Source of the DNA: Desulfobulbaceae bacterium
GTDB lineage: Bacteria; Desulfobacterota; Desulfobulbia; Desulfobulbales; Desulfocapsaceae
Length of the DNA stretch: 39,717 nucleotides
Direction of reading: 5' to 3'
Assembly: GCA_011390165.1 (NCBI GenBank)
Contig: JAABSV010000038.1
Coordinates: 1-39,717, forward strand
Part shown: positions 1 to 8,202 of the stretch, piece by piece
Numbering within the stretch: position 1 is the stretch's first letter
How the letters are laid out: each line of letters starts with the position of its first letter
Translations under genes and position numbers: made by a program
Notes under the pieces: generated by a model
The model's input: only the letters and a program-made list of their open reading frames with translations
What the model was told of the DNA's origin: nothing
The model's database searches: none

Positions 1-228
1 AAGGCAAAAAAAATGACCACAAAAAGATACTCAGGCTGCCTTGAAAATTCGAATTTCCGTTCAAAATAAAGTCGAAAGAAAACAATTTGCCGCAGGCATG
101 TAGTTGATATTCCATGGACAAATTGTTTTCGTTCAACGCAGAGATCGGGCGGAAATACCATTTTTCAAGGTGGCCTTCAGTCATACAAGCAGTTGCATAG
201 AGAGCCGGAACCGCCTGATGGAGGCAAA
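1..228. other. non-coding flank downstream of cooC
   Basis: No credible gene is seen here. This is the 3' flank of the leftward cooC transcript. It is more AT-rich than the genes beside it and contains a 12-bp inverted repeat (listed separately) and a short palindrome around position 50. I see no clear rho-independent terminator for the minus strand, so the operon may continue leftward beyond the window. Confidence 0.5.
78..130. repeat. 12-bp perfect inverted repeat, 29-bp spacer
   Basis: GAAAACAATTTG at 78-89 is matched by its exact complement CAAATTGTTTTC at 119-130. The arms are AT-rich and the loop is long. No run of T follows on either strand, so it is not a classical terminator. It could be an operator for a gene to the left or an mRNA 3' structure. 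The function is unknown. Confidence 0.35.
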
Positions 229-987
229 TCAGCACAGCTTGTAGCTGTCGAGAAGTTTGTCCACCGCCAGCACAGCCGGAGAATCGTCAGGCAGGTCGAG
301 GAGGGAACGACGGGCCATATCGAATTCGAGCAGGGCGGGGTCGTCGGGGATCACTCCGGCAATGGGGATACCGATCTCAGCTGCCTCGGCCAGAAAGGTC
401 TCGCCAAGTTCTGCCGGGCCTCTGGTGACGATGAGGGCAAGCTCCTTGACATCCAGCTTCAGGCCGACAAGCATGTCGTTGATCCGGCGGACCGCCCGCA
501 ACCCACGCAGGGAGTAGTCGGTGACCAGAAAGAGCAGGTCCACCCGGCCGCTGGTCCGACGGCTGAGGTGCTCCATGCCGGCCTCGTTATCAACCACCAT
601 GCAGCGGTAGTGTCTGCTCAGTTTGTCGGTAAAATTGTTCAGTATGTTGTTGACCATGCAGTAGCAGCCCTGACCTTCCTGGCGGCCCATCACCAGCAGA
701 TCGTAGTTGGCGGTTTCGATCAGGGCCTGCTCAACCAGGGTTTCCAGGTAGTTCACCTTGTCCATCCCGGAGGGAATTCCCTGGGGGTCTTTCATATAGG
801 TTTCCCGGATATCGCCGATGGTGGTATCAACCGGTAAGCCGAGTGTTTCTCCGAGATTGCTGTTCGGGTCGGCATCCACCGCCAACACCGGGGCAATCTT
901 ACGACCACTCATGGAGCGGATGACCAGGGCCGCCACCGTAGTCTTCCCTACCCCCCCTTTGCCGGCAAAGGCAATCACTGTACTCAT
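229..987 (-). CDS. cooC: CooC-type carbon monoxide dehydrogenase accessory ATPase
   Basis: A 252-residue P-loop ATPase of the MinD/SIMIBI class. The deviant Walker A motif GKGGVGKTT lies at residues 9-17, with AVDADPNSN near 36-44. A C-Y-C pair at residues 108 and 110 matches the CXC motif that binds nickel at the CooC dimer interface. In this family, ATP-driven dimerisation inserts Ni into the C-cluster of Ni-CO dehydrogenase (CooS/AcsA/CdhA), so a Ni-CODH or CODH/ACS should be encoded elsewhere in the genome. The start at 987 is chosen because AGGAG lies just upstream and the Walker motif then sits at the usual N-terminal position; the frame stays open to 1182 without family similarity. It is the last gene of the leftward cluster, about 210 bases after the HdrB-like gene. 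Assignment is confident; the CODH subtype it serves cannot be told. Confidence 0.9.
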   Translation of the reverse strand: MSTVIAFAGKGGVGKTTVAALVIRSMSGRKIAPVLAVDADPNSNLGETLGLPVDTTIGDIRETYMKDPQGIPSGMDKVNYLETLVEQALIETANYDLLVMGRQEGQGCYCMVNNILNNFTDKLSRHYRCMVVDNEAGMEHLSRRTSGRVDLLFLVTDYSLRGLRAVRRINDMLVGLKLDVKELALIVTRGPAELGETFLAEAAEIGIPIAGVIPDDPALLEFDMARRSLLDLPDDSPAVLAVDKLLDSYKLC

Positions 988-1196
988 AGCAGACTCCTGA
1001 CAGGTGTTACTCTTCACCGGGCTGGCCGGATAAAGAAACGTATCTGTTTGCGGGCACACCACCACCTCGGGCGGCCCGGTTTCGTGTGCAATCGAACAAT
1101 AACCACCATTTTGGGGAAAAAAAGGCAAAACCGCCGCCGCTACCTGGCATGACAGGTTGTCGAGGCCAGGCAGCGGCGGCAAGGGGGAGGTGGAGG

Positions 1197-2180
1197 TCAG
1201 GCGGATGCAGCTGTTTCTCTGGCCTTTTTGATCTTATTGGTCTTATCGGTTTTATCGGCCATTTTAGCCTTTCGGGCAGGTTTTTGTACCGGAACAATGA
1301 GTCGCTGGCGCAGTGCCTCGAGGTCGTCGGCGTTGATGGTGCTGTTTTGAGCGATACCCAGGCTTTCCGTATCAATGCCGAGGCAAAGGCCAAGCAACTG
1401 CGGGTAGAGGAGAACCGGCAGGAACGCGTTAGCGGCGTGATCGGGTGAGGCCGGTAGTTTTTGTTGAGCGGTATCGAGTTGCAGATAGCAATAGGCGCAG
1501 ATCGGTGTGATATAGTGGGCGCCGGCGGCCCGGGCCATGGAGATTTTTTCGCTGAGCAGCGTGTTGGCCAGCGGGTCATTGATACCGGCCAAAGCGGCAC
1601 CACAGCACTCCAGCCGCCCACCCCAGTCGAGGCTGGTCGCCCCGGTCAGCTGCACCAGTTCGTCGCCGATTTTCGGGACAAAGGCATCATCGAAGCCGGT
1701 CAGTCGACGGGGCCGGAGAAGGTGGCAACCGTAGAGAAGAGCGATCTGTAGATCGTCGTAGACCATGGTCAATGCCTTGCGGATCTGTTCCGCCCCCACC
1801 TCCTCGTAGAGAAGACTGAGGTAGTGGCGGATAGTCGCTTTGCCGGAATAGTGAAGCCCCTCTCCGGCGAGAACGGTATTGCAGGCGCGAAGTTGCTCCG
1901 GCCGCTCGGCCATCACCTGGGCCGCCTTGCGGAGACTGGCAAAACAGCAGTTGCAGACCGCCACAATATCACGCCCGCTTCGTTCGGCGATGGCCAGATT
2001 GCGGACGGAAGGGAGGAGGTAGGCCTGCTCGTCGATATTTCGGGCCGGGTAGCCACAGCAGTTGAAATCGGCTTCTTCAACCAGTTCGATGGCAAATTTC
2101 CGGAAGACCGCAGTGAGGGCAGTGGCGTACTGGGGGATGCGGATCGGTATGTTGCAGCCGAGAAAGAGTGCGTAGTTCAT
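1197..2180 (-). CDS. HdrB-like CCG-domain protein (heterodisulfide reductase subunit B type)
   Basis: A 327-residue protein with two complete cysteine-rich CCG domains. The first uses C9, C41-C42, C76 and C79; the second uses C152, C192-C193, C228 and C231. The spacings (31 and 39 residues to the CC pair, then 33-34 to CxxC) fit the HdrB signature, which binds non-cubane [4Fe-4S] clusters that reduce disulfides or related substrates. The C-terminal 25 residues form a Lys/Ala-rich tail unlike the folded domain. The start codon overlaps the stop of the upstream membrane Hdr gene by 4 bases (ATGA), which implies translational coupling and a two-subunit complex resembling HdrDE or DsrMK. The physiological substrate is unknown; no CoM/CoB chemistry is implied in a bacterium. 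Confidence 0.85.
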   Translation of the reverse strand: MNYALFLGCNIPIRIPQYATALTAVFRKFAIELVEEADFNCCGYPARNIDEQAYLLPSVRNLAIAERSGRDIVAVCNCCFASLRKAAQVMAERPEQLRACNTVLAGEGLHYSGKATIRHYLSLLYEEVGAEQIRKALTMVYDDLQIALLYGCHLLRPRRLTGFDDAFVPKIGDELVQLTGATSLDWGGRLECCGAALAGINDPLANTLLSEKISMARAAGAHYITPICAYCYLQLDTAQQKLPASPDHAANAFLPVLLYPQLLGLCLGIDTESLGIAQNSTINADDLEALRQRLIVPVQKPARKAKMADKTDKTNKIKKARETAASA

Positions 2181-3904
2181 GTTTGAGCTCCAGCCTCAAT
2201 AAGGGCACTATTCTTCAGGGTGTAGAAGATATCGCAGAGTTCGACCTGGTTGGGACAGTTTTCCTGGCAGAGATAGCAGGTGGAGCAACTCCACAGCATC
2301 TTCGCCCCCATGGCCAGTTCGGTCTTGCCAATGCCCAGGCTGAAGATAATCTGGTGTGGAAGCATGCCGAGTGCCTCCACAGGGTGCTCGTAACTCCTTA
2401 CCACTGGGCAGATATTGCTGCACCGTGCACAGCTGTAACAGCCGAGATAAGAATGGTTGGCGATGCCGGTGCTTTCGGCTCCGTCCAGCTGGATCGGGCC
2501 AGAGAGGTCGGCGAGTCTTTGAAAACGTTGGCGAAACAACTCTGTCACCTTCTTCAGGGCCTGCAGGTGATCGCCGATCCGGACCTGGGCCAGGGCCAGA
2601 GGGAAGGAAAAATGGCTGAGCAGAGCGCTTTCCGGTGGTCCGTCGGCAAGCAGCTGGTAGCGGGAGTTGACAAAAATTTCCCGCAGGTTGATGCCGGAGG
2701 GGCATATGGTGGTGCAACGGTCACAACTGGTGCAAACGTAGAGACCTTGCTGCATCCTCTTCCAAACTGCGGGATCCTTCTCTTTACCGGCGGCAAATTT
2801 CTGCAGATACTGAACCTTCTCCGAAGGGAGAATGAACTCATTCTGGAAGCTGGCAAAGAACATTGACGATGAGCAGGCAACGCTGCAGGCACCGCAGTGG
2901 GTACAGGCCGACAGACCGATCATCTGCCGGTTGAGGAGGTTCGCCGGTTCCAGAGAGGGGTTTTCACCGCCGGCTCCCCTGATCAGGAGGTTAAGGGGGG
3001 CGGCAATAACGTGGAACATCTTGGCAAAGGGAAGCCAGGCGAGAAAGGCGAAACAGAGGAGGATATGCAGATACCAGAAAAAATTCACCGCTCCGGAGTC
3101 GCCAAGTATGGCTCTGGCCGGAGTGGCCACGCCGGCCAGGGCCATACTGGCAAAGGCATAGCGGTTGGAGACGTGGCACTCAGTGCAAGTTCCCTCGTTC
3201 ACCTCCTGGCCACGGGTTACCTGATCGGCGGCTGGCAGCTGGGGAAAATTGGCTGAGCTGAGGCCGTTCTCGGCAACCCAGAAGGCCTCAAGGGCCAGTT
3301 CATCCTCGTCGTTGGCAAAGGCGGCATATTCTTCCACCATCTCCTGGTAGACGGAGTAGGAGCGAATTCTGCTTCCTTCAAGCACCATTCCGGAGAGGAT
3401 GATGGCGGCAAGAAAGGCGAGAGCCGCCCAGTCGCTGGAATTGCTGCGCAATCGCCTCGTGCGCAGGCGAATTCGTCGAACGACGGCCAGGCCGATACCG
3501 GCCAGGACCAAAACCCCGAAGAGGTTGCGCAAAAAGAGGTAGGGGTTGAGGGTTGACTGGTAGTCAGGGAAAAGGGACTCGGTGATCTGTCCGTCCAGGG
3601 CGTGGAAGAGCAGAAGGCAGAGGAAACCGACGACAATGAGGGTGTGTGCCAGCCAGCGGGAGATGCCCTGGTCGAGAATCCGTTTCTGCAGGAGGGCATC
3701 AACGAGCAGGCTGCGCAGTGCCCGTAGCAGTCTACTGCTGAAAAGTGTTGCCGGGATGGTACGAAGGGCGGCAAGCAAGCGGCGGCCGACAGTGAGCGAA
3801 CTGTCCACCGGAGGGAGCCCCTGGCCAAACCAGGCGGCCAGGCGGTAGAACAGACCAACAGCAAAGACGATCAGGGACAGGGTCAGCGGAAGAGTCAGAT
3901 CCAT
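2177..3904 (-). CDS. membrane-bound cytochrome b/c with two HdrC-type 2x[4Fe-4S] modules
   Basis: A 575-residue fusion. The N-terminal half has about five hydrophobic segments with candidate heme-b histidines; H280 and H298 are 18 apart, as in NarI-type gamma subunits, and H87 and H101 lie in an earlier segment. A C-T-E-C-H c-heme site (240-244) sits in the loop before the last membrane segment. With a cytoplasmic C-terminus this loop would be periplasmic, as heme c attachment requires. The C-terminal half has four CxxCxxCxxxC motifs starting at residues 334, 391, 489 and 540, which is two HdrC units. It is translationally coupled to the HdrB gene and probably moves electrons between quinone or periplasmic cytochrome c and the CCG protein. 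The start at 3904 has GAGGG 8 bases upstream. A GTG at 3970 in the same frame lies inside a terminator-like hairpin and was not used. Confidence 0.82.
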   Translation of the reverse strand: MDLTLPLTLSLIVFAVGLFYRLAAWFGQGLPPVDSSLTVGRRLLAALRTIPATLFSSRLLRALRSLLVDALLQKRILDQGISRWLAHTLIVVGFLCLLLFHALDGQITESLFPDYQSTLNPYLFLRNLFGVLVLAGIGLAVVRRIRLRTRRLRSNSSDWAALAFLAAIILSGMVLEGSRIRSYSVYQEMVEEYAAFANDEDELALEAFWVAENGLSSANFPQLPAADQVTRGQEVNEGTCTECHVSNRYAFASMALAGVATPARAILGDSGAVNFFWYLHILLCFAFLAWLPFAKMFHVIAAPLNLLIRGAGGENPSLEPANLLNRQMIGLSACTHCGACSVACSSSMFFASFQNEFILPSEKVQYLQKFAAGKEKDPAVWKRMQQGLYVCTSCDRCTTICPSGINLREIFVNSRYQLLADGPPESALLSHFSFPLALAQVRIGDHLQALKKVTELFRQRFQRLADLSGPIQLDGAESTGIANHSYLGCYSCARCSNICPVVRSYEHPVEALGMLPHQIIFSLGIGKTELAMGAKMLWSCSTCYLCQENCPNQVELCDIFYTLKNSALIEAGAQT

Positions 3905-3924
3905 GTTGAATGCCCTCAATCCTG

Positions 3925-3973
3925 AAAAAAAACTGGTGAAGGTGACGGTGCCCGTCACCACTATTGTCACCGG
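3925..3973 (-). terminator. rho-independent terminator or attenuator ahead of the membrane Hdr gene
   Basis: Read on the minus strand there is an inner 8-bp stem (GGTGACGG/CCGTCACC, loop GCA). It is enclosed by an outer 7-bp stem (CCGGTGA/TCACCAG, one G-U pair), which is followed at once by eight T residues (complement of 3925-3932). This is a canonical intrinsic terminator shape. It lies 176 bases after the kinase stop and only 20 bases before the ATG at 3904. It therefore either ends the kinase transcript with a promoter hidden in the hairpin, or acts as an attenuator between the two halves of the cluster. Confidence 0.65.
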
Positions 3974-4148
3974 CTGGAACTCAGCGGTCGGGGAAGAATG
4001 GTTCCGCCGGTGATTTCTCTGACAAGATGTGGATTGGCCAAAAAATATACCGGTTTTTTCCCGGGGCGTCGAGCAGTCTTTGCCCAGGCATCAGATATAT
4101 TGATCCTCTCTATCTGCTGCTCGCCGCTGTTCCGGTCGGCAAAGTTGT

Positions 4149-5684
4149 TCAGCCGATGGCCATGAAATGGTATTCGTTGCCGGCCGGCTCTTCCGGCAGT
4201 TCCAGGAGAATCGTGGTACCCTGGGGACCGGTCTCCTTGATGGAGATCCGGCCGTGGTTCTCTTCCATGATTCCATAGGCCATGCTCAGGCCGAGGCCGG
4301 TACCCTTGCCGACCTCCTTGGTAGTGAAAAAGGGATCAAACACCTTCGACAGATTCTCCTGGGGGATGCCGCCACCGGTGTCTGTCACCTCGATATAGGC
4401 CCTGCCGGCACCCCGGTCGCGGTAGGTCTTCAGGGTCAGGGTACCGCTCCCCTCCATGGCATCGAAGGCGTTGATAATCAGGTTGATCAGGACCTGACAG
4501 AGCTGGTTCTTGTCGGCATTGATCATGATCTGGCAGTCGTCGAGTTCCTTGACGATTTTGACGTTCATAAACAGCTTCTGGTCGCGGATCAATCGGAGGC
4601 TTTCGCCAACCAGATTGTTGAGGAAGAAGACATCCTTGGATGGGCGGGTCTGCCGGCTGTAGGCGAGCAGGTTCTTGACGATCTCCTTGCAGCGTTCGGC
4701 ATCTTCAAGGATGTAGTTGAGATTGCTGGCCAGGGGGTGGTCACTGGCCAGCTTCTCCTTCATCAGGTTGCCGTAGAGCAGGATGCTGGTGAGCGGGTTG
4801 TTGATCTCATGGGCGACACCGGCCGAGAGGCGACCGAGGGAGGCCAGTTTTTCCGACTGGAACAGCTGGCTTTCTGCCTCTTCCAGCTTTTTCTGTACCA
4901 ATTGTTTTTCTCGCAGATCGTTGAAGATGGCTGCTGTCGCTGCTTCCTTCCCCCCCTCGTAGATGATTGCCGCGGTCATCTCCACCGGAATCTCTTCGCC
5001 GGTCTTGGTGATGATGTTGACCTGGGTGCTGGGCAGTTTGCCTTTTTCACCGATGTTTTCGTCGCGCAGTTTGCGCATGATCTCGCGGGCCACTCCCGGG
5101 GGGTAAAAATCTTCGATGTTGATCAGATTGGCATCGTGTACCGTGTAGCCGAACAGCTCCTCGGCCGCCTTGTTCATCAGGATGATCTCCCCCTTACGGT
5201 CGGCAGCAAGAATACCGCTCACCGAACTCTGTACCACCTTGTCGATCAACTGTCTTACGTCGCTGTATTTCTTTTCGAGGTTTTTGACTTTGGTGATGTC
5301 ACGCAGGCTTTCAATGACATATTTTACCTCGCCGCGATCGCCAAAGATCGGCGAGAAAACCCTTTCCTCCCAAACCTCTTCGCCATCGTGGTCAAGAACC
5401 TTGTGGACCACCGATTGGGTGTTGCCGTGGCGGAGCACCCGGTGCAAGGGGCACTCAGGGCCACGACAGGAGGGTTTTTGCATCGACCGGGCGTGGGGGA
5501 ATATCTCTTCGCAGGTCCGGCCGATGATTTCTCCTGCCCAGGTCTGGTTCCGTTCGTAGAACTTGGCGTTGGCAGCGAGGATGGTTCGGTCCGGTTTGAG
5601 AATGAGGGTAGGAAAGGAGAGGGCGTCGAAAACCCGTAGCCGCCAGTCGGCATCCTTATCCTGATAGAGGTTGCAGTCGCTCAT
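4149..5684 (-). CDS. soluble PAS-PAS sensor histidine kinase
   Basis: A 511-residue histidine kinase without membrane segments. There are two PAS domains (about 20-130 and 150-260), then a HisKA helix with the phospho-acceptor H292 in AHEINNP, then a HATPase_c domain with an N-box ([12 protein letters not shown], about 400-412), the G1 box DTGGGIP and the G2 box [13 protein letters not shown]. The first PAS carries cysteines at 58, 73 and 78 (CRGPEC), which might bind a metal or sense redox state; that is inference. The gene follows the two ACT-domain genes by 25 bases and, with the CheY-like protein further upstream, forms an evident two-component system inside the methyl-branch/Hdr cluster. 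The signal could be cytoplasmic redox state, CO or an intermediate, but the sequence does not say which. Confidence 0.92.
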   Translation of the reverse strand: MSDCNLYQDKDADWRLRVFDALSFPTLILKPDRTILAANAKFYERNQTWAGEIIGRTCEEIFPHARSMQKPSCRGPECPLHRVLRHGNTQSVVHKVLDHDGEEVWEERVFSPIFGDRGEVKYVIESLRDITKVKNLEKKYSDVRQLIDKVVQSSVSGILAADRKGEIILMNKAAEELFGYTVHDANLINIEDFYPPGVAREIMRKLRDENIGEKGKLPSTQVNIITKTGEEIPVEMTAAIIYEGGKEAATAAIFNDLREKQLVQKKLEEAESQLFQSEKLASLGRLSAGVAHEINNPLTSILLYGNLMKEKLASDHPLASNLNYILEDAERCKEIVKNLLAYSRQTRPSKDVFFLNNLVGESLRLIRDQKLFMNVKIVKELDDCQIMINADKNQLCQVLINLIINAFDAMEGSGTLTLKTYRDRGAGRAYIEVTDTGGGIPQENLSKVFDPFFTTKEVGKGTGLGLSMAYGIMEENHGRISIKETGPQGTTILLELPEEPAGNEYHFMAIG

Positions 5685-5709
5685 TGGCGGAGCTCCGAAA
5701 ATCGGTGGT

Positions 5710-6264
5710 TCAGACGGCGGTGGGGATGAGAAAGGTCCGGCGCAGCAGTTCTATTCCGGCTTCAGCCAGCTGGTCGGACAGCACCAGGTACATGCTGGTA
5801 CCGGCACAGGCGGAGAGCAGTATTGGTATTTCCCCTTCGGCCAAAGCGGAGAAGGCAACATCGGCGATGCCATAGCGGTCTTGGAAGTGGGGGCCATGCA
5901 GGAAGAGCACGGCCACCGGTGTCCTGACCAATAAGCCTGTTCTGGCCTCATCGCCCGCTATGCCGGAGCTGTTGAGGACCGATTCCAGGGTCGAGACAAG
6001 GGTGGGCTGGCTTATCTGGTCGAAGAGGAGTTGCAGTTGAAAGCGGTCGTCACCGCTGTACTGGCCAGTCACCAGATCGAATCGGTGGCAGTCGATGGGG
6101 AGGGTGGCAAGGCACCGCCCCAATTCGCCACAGGCCTGGCCGGCCAGATCAAGGGTGGCCAGGGAGAGGCCCCGGCGCAGGGTTATTCCGTATACTTTGA
6201 CCCGCTCTTCCCGGTAGACGGCAATGGTCTCGACGTATCCCCCGCCCGGGTTTGCACCACTCAT
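5710..6264 (-). CDS. ACT-domain protein (second of a pair)
   Basis: A 184-residue protein with two ACT-like halves. The C-terminal part (about 120-180) has the pattern FLHGPHFQDRYGIADVAF, then an A-L-A-E-G-E-I-P-I-L step and a final Y-L-V-L strand. This matches the aspartokinase-type ACT domain, where Gly-Ile at the helix start marks the ligand-binding edge. The N-terminal half repeats a similar beta-alpha-beta pattern. It has no catalytic domain. The start overlaps the stop of the upstream ACT gene by 4 bases and the histidine kinase follows 25 bases later. Inference: it is a small-molecule-binding regulator working with the kinase and response regulator. The ligand is unknown; the exact family was not recognised beyond the ACT fold. 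Confidence 0.7.
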   Translation of the reverse strand: MSGANPGGGYVETIAVYREERVKVYGITLRRGLSLATLDLAGQACGELGRCLATLPIDCHRFDLVTGQYSGDDRFQLQLLFDQISQPTLVSTLESVLNSSGIAGDEARTGLLVRTPVAVLFLHGPHFQDRYGIADVAFSALAEGEIPILLSACAGTSMYLVLSDQLAEAGIELLRRTFLIPTAV

Positions 6265-6764
6265 CCCGACAACTGTTCGACCCGCAGCGTCTGGCGAAAG
6301 GGGGCATGGTTGCCGGGGAGGCGGAGGAACATCTGCAGGTCGGCGGCAATCTCGTCGAGCAGGATGAAAGTGGTGTTGATGGCAATGGCTGAAATGGAGG
6401 TACTCAGCGAATGGATCGGGTTGCTCAGCAGGGCAAAACGGTTGAGCAGCAGGCCAATCAGCGCCAGGCTGTTGTTGTGGGGAAAGATGGTGATGGTCCC
6501 CACCCCGGTGGTGATTTCCAGCCGCGTCCGGTCAATAGCGGGCAGGCCGAGGAGCCGCTGCAGATCGGCAAAGTCCTGACGGCGGACACAAAGAGAGGTA
6601 CGGTCCCCATCGCCGGGGCCGCCGTAGCAGAGAAAGGGCAGGTTGAGGGCAGCGTCAGCTATGGAGCGGAGCAGTCGGACGGTTGCCGAGCCGCTGATCT
6701 GCAGATGAACCAGCTCTTCGCTGAACTTGATGCCGCCGATGGAAATCTTCTGCCCTGAATCCAT
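6261..6764 (-). CDS. ACT-domain-like protein (first of a pair)
   Basis: A 167-residue protein that begins with a beta-rich stretch resembling the edge strands of ACT repeats. It contains a clear second ACT-like unit (about 80-150: TTGVGTITIFPHNN, SLALIGLLLNRFA, then a beta strand and ATTFILLDEIA-like end). It has no enzymatic motif, no membrane segment and no signal peptide. It is translationally coupled to the following ACT gene (overlap 6261-6264), so the two probably form a hetero-oligomer. A GAGGCGG ribosome-binding site lies just before the ATG, immediately after a strong hairpin that separates this gene from the response regulator. The ACT call is weaker than for its partner. The role is probably ligand sensing for the two-component system. 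Confidence 0.62.
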   Translation of the reverse strand: MDSGQKISIGGIKFSEELVHLQISGSATVRLLRSIADAALNLPFLCYGGPGDGDRTSLCVRRQDFADLQRLLGLPAIDRTRLEITTGVGTITIFPHNNSLALIGLLLNRFALLSNPIHSLSTSISAIAINTTFILLDEIAADLQMFLRLPGNHAPFRQTLRVEQLSG

Positions 6765-6782
6765 GCCGCCTCAACTGTGGCT

Positions 6783-6814
6783 GCAACCCCCTTTGCCAAA
6801 GCAAAGGGGGTTGC
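6783..6814 (-). promoter_or_regulatory. perfect 13-bp intercistronic hairpin
   Basis: GCAACCCCCTTTG at 6783-6795 is exactly complementary to 6802-6814, with a 6-base loop. It fills the 58-base gap between the response-regulator stop and the first ACT start. No T-run follows in the direction of transcription, so it is more likely an mRNA processing or stabilising element, or a Rho/pausing site, than an intrinsic terminator. It could set different expression levels for the response regulator and the genes downstream. Confidence 0.6.
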
Positions 6815-6822
6815 AAGGGTGA

Positions 6823-7206
6823 TCAAAGATTGTCCCTGACGATCTCCATAAGTTTGTCGAGATCGATGGGTTTGGGGACAAAGTCGTCGGCGAGGGTGGT
6901 CTTTCCCCCCATATGGGTGTAGTTGGTCGATTTGATCGCCTCGGTCACCGCAGTCAGGAGGACGATGACGATATCCTTGTACTCCTCGGAAGTCTTCAAC
7001 TCGTCGCACAGGGTGTAGCCATCCTTGCGCGGCATCATCACATCGAGGATGATCAGGGCGGGGCGTTCTTCCTTGATCCGGTCCATGGCTTCCAGGCCAT
7101 CGTAGGCCTTGGCCACCCGGAAATTCTCGCTGGCCAGCTTCATGGCGACCATCTCCACGAGATCGGTATCGTCATCCACCACAAGAATCAGTTTGTTTTC
7201 GCTCAT
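6823..7206 (-). CDS. CheY-like single-domain response regulator
   Basis: 127 residues forming only a receiver domain. The acidic pocket is D11-D12-D13, the phospho-acceptor is D55 (IILDVMMP), the switch residue is T85 and the conserved lysine is K112 (PKP). There is no DNA-binding or enzymatic output domain, so the output must be by protein contact, for example with the ACT proteins, or by phosphorelay. A TGGAGGA ribosome-binding site precedes the ATG. It lies between metF and the ACT/kinase genes, all on one strand, which suggests that the kinase encoded at 4149-5684 is its cognate partner. Confidence 0.93.
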   Translation of the reverse strand: MSENKLILVVDDDTDLVEMVAMKLASENFRVAKAYDGLEAMDRIKEERPALIILDVMMPRKDGYTLCDELKTSEEYKDIVIVLLTAVTEAIKSTNYTHMGGKTTLADDFVPKPIDLDKLMEIVRDNL

Positions 7207-7278
7207 ATCGGCTCTTCCTCCAGCTGCTGTAGTGGTTGTAAATAGTGGCGTAATCAGGAGTTCCCATCAGTTCTTTTT

Positions 7279-8202
7279 TTATACCTGAGGTCGCGGGAGA
7301 AGTCCTGCCTTTTCGCAAATTTCCTTGACTATTTCTTCCCATTCGATTGCCATGATATGAAAGCCGGCGACCCCTTCTACCTGTTTCAAGCGTTCAATGG
7401 TCTCGACACAGATGGCAACACCCTCTTCGGCCTGTTTTTCCTTGGGTACCGAGGCCATCCGGTCGACAATCGCCTGGGGCACGTCCATCCCCGGTACCTT
7501 CTTGGCCATGTATCTGGCGGCACCAAGGGACTTACAGGGGGTGACCCCGGCGAGGATGTAACACTTCTTGTGCAGACCTTTGGCTCGTACCCCATCCATC
7601 CACCGTTCGAATTTTTCGACGTTGAAGATGCACTGGGTCTGGATGAAGTCGGCCCCGGCGGCAATCTTCTTGGCCAGTCGCATTACCCGCAGTTCGAAGG
7701 GGTCGGCAAAGGGGTTGGCGGCGGCGCCGATGAACATCTTCGGTGCCCCTTTCAGTTCAGCCCCTCCCTGGAAGATGCCTTTGTCACGCATGTCGCGAAC
7801 CATCTGGATCATCTGGATTGAATCGATGTCGTGGACGTTCATCGCCATCGGGTGGTCGCCGAATTTGGTGTGGTCGCCGGAAAGGCAGAGCATGGTATCG
7901 ATGCCCAGGGCATAGGCACCGATGATGTCGGCCTGGATTGCCAGGCGGTTCCGGTCGCGGCTGGTTACCTGGAAGAGTGGGTTCAACCCTTCCTGCTTGA
8001 TGATCGTTGAAGCGGCAAGACTCGACATGCGGACCATCGCCGTCTGGTTGTCGGTAACGTTAATGGCGTCGACCACCCCTTTGAGATACTTTGCCTTCTC
8101 TCGGACCTTGTCAGGCAGGGCGCCCCTGGGGGGACCACATTCCGAGGTAACCGCCAGATGTCCTGCCGCTAATATCTTTTCCAGTCTGCTTTCAGTTTTC
8201 AT
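7279..8202 (-). CDS. metF: methylenetetrahydrofolate reductase (MetF, canonical copy)
   Basis: A 307-residue TIM-barrel flavoprotein that reduces 5,10-methylene-THF to 5-methyl-THF in the methyl branch of the Wood-Ljungdahl pathway. Residues matching those of E. coli MetF are visible: the acidic residue in TSECGPPRG (Glu28), the Asp in LCLSGDHTKFGD (Asp120) and the Gln in FIQTQCIFN (Gln183). The start at 8202 overlaps the metV stop by 4 bases (ATGA), with AGAGGA upstream; the longer open frame to 8475 only shadows metV. With MetV, HdrA and MvhD it should form a MetFV-Hdr-type complex in which FMN in MetF receives electrons through MetV. Whether the flow is bifurcating with NADH or ferredoxin, or is run in oxidative direction, cannot be read from sequence. 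Confidence 0.93.
   Translation of the reverse strand: MKTESRLEKILAAGHLAVTSECGPPRGALPDKVREKAKYLKGVVDAINVTDNQTAMVRMSSLAASTIIKQEGLNPLFQVTSRDRNRLAIQADIIGAYALGIDTMLCLSGDHTKFGDHPMAMNVHDIDSIQMIQMVRDMRDKGIFQGGAELKGAPKMFIGAAANPFADPFELRVMRLAKKIAAGADFIQTQCIFNVEKFERWMDGVRAKGLHKKCYILAGVTPCKSLGAARYMAKKVPGMDVPQAIVDRMASVPKEKQAEEGVAICVETIERLKQVEGVAGFHIMAIEWEEIVKEICEKAGLLPRPQV

Noticed and set aside
3905-3970. GTG start at 3970 for the membrane Hdr gene
   Set aside because: It lies inside the terminator-like hairpin. The ATG at 3904 has a proper ribosome-binding site and begins directly before the first membrane helix.
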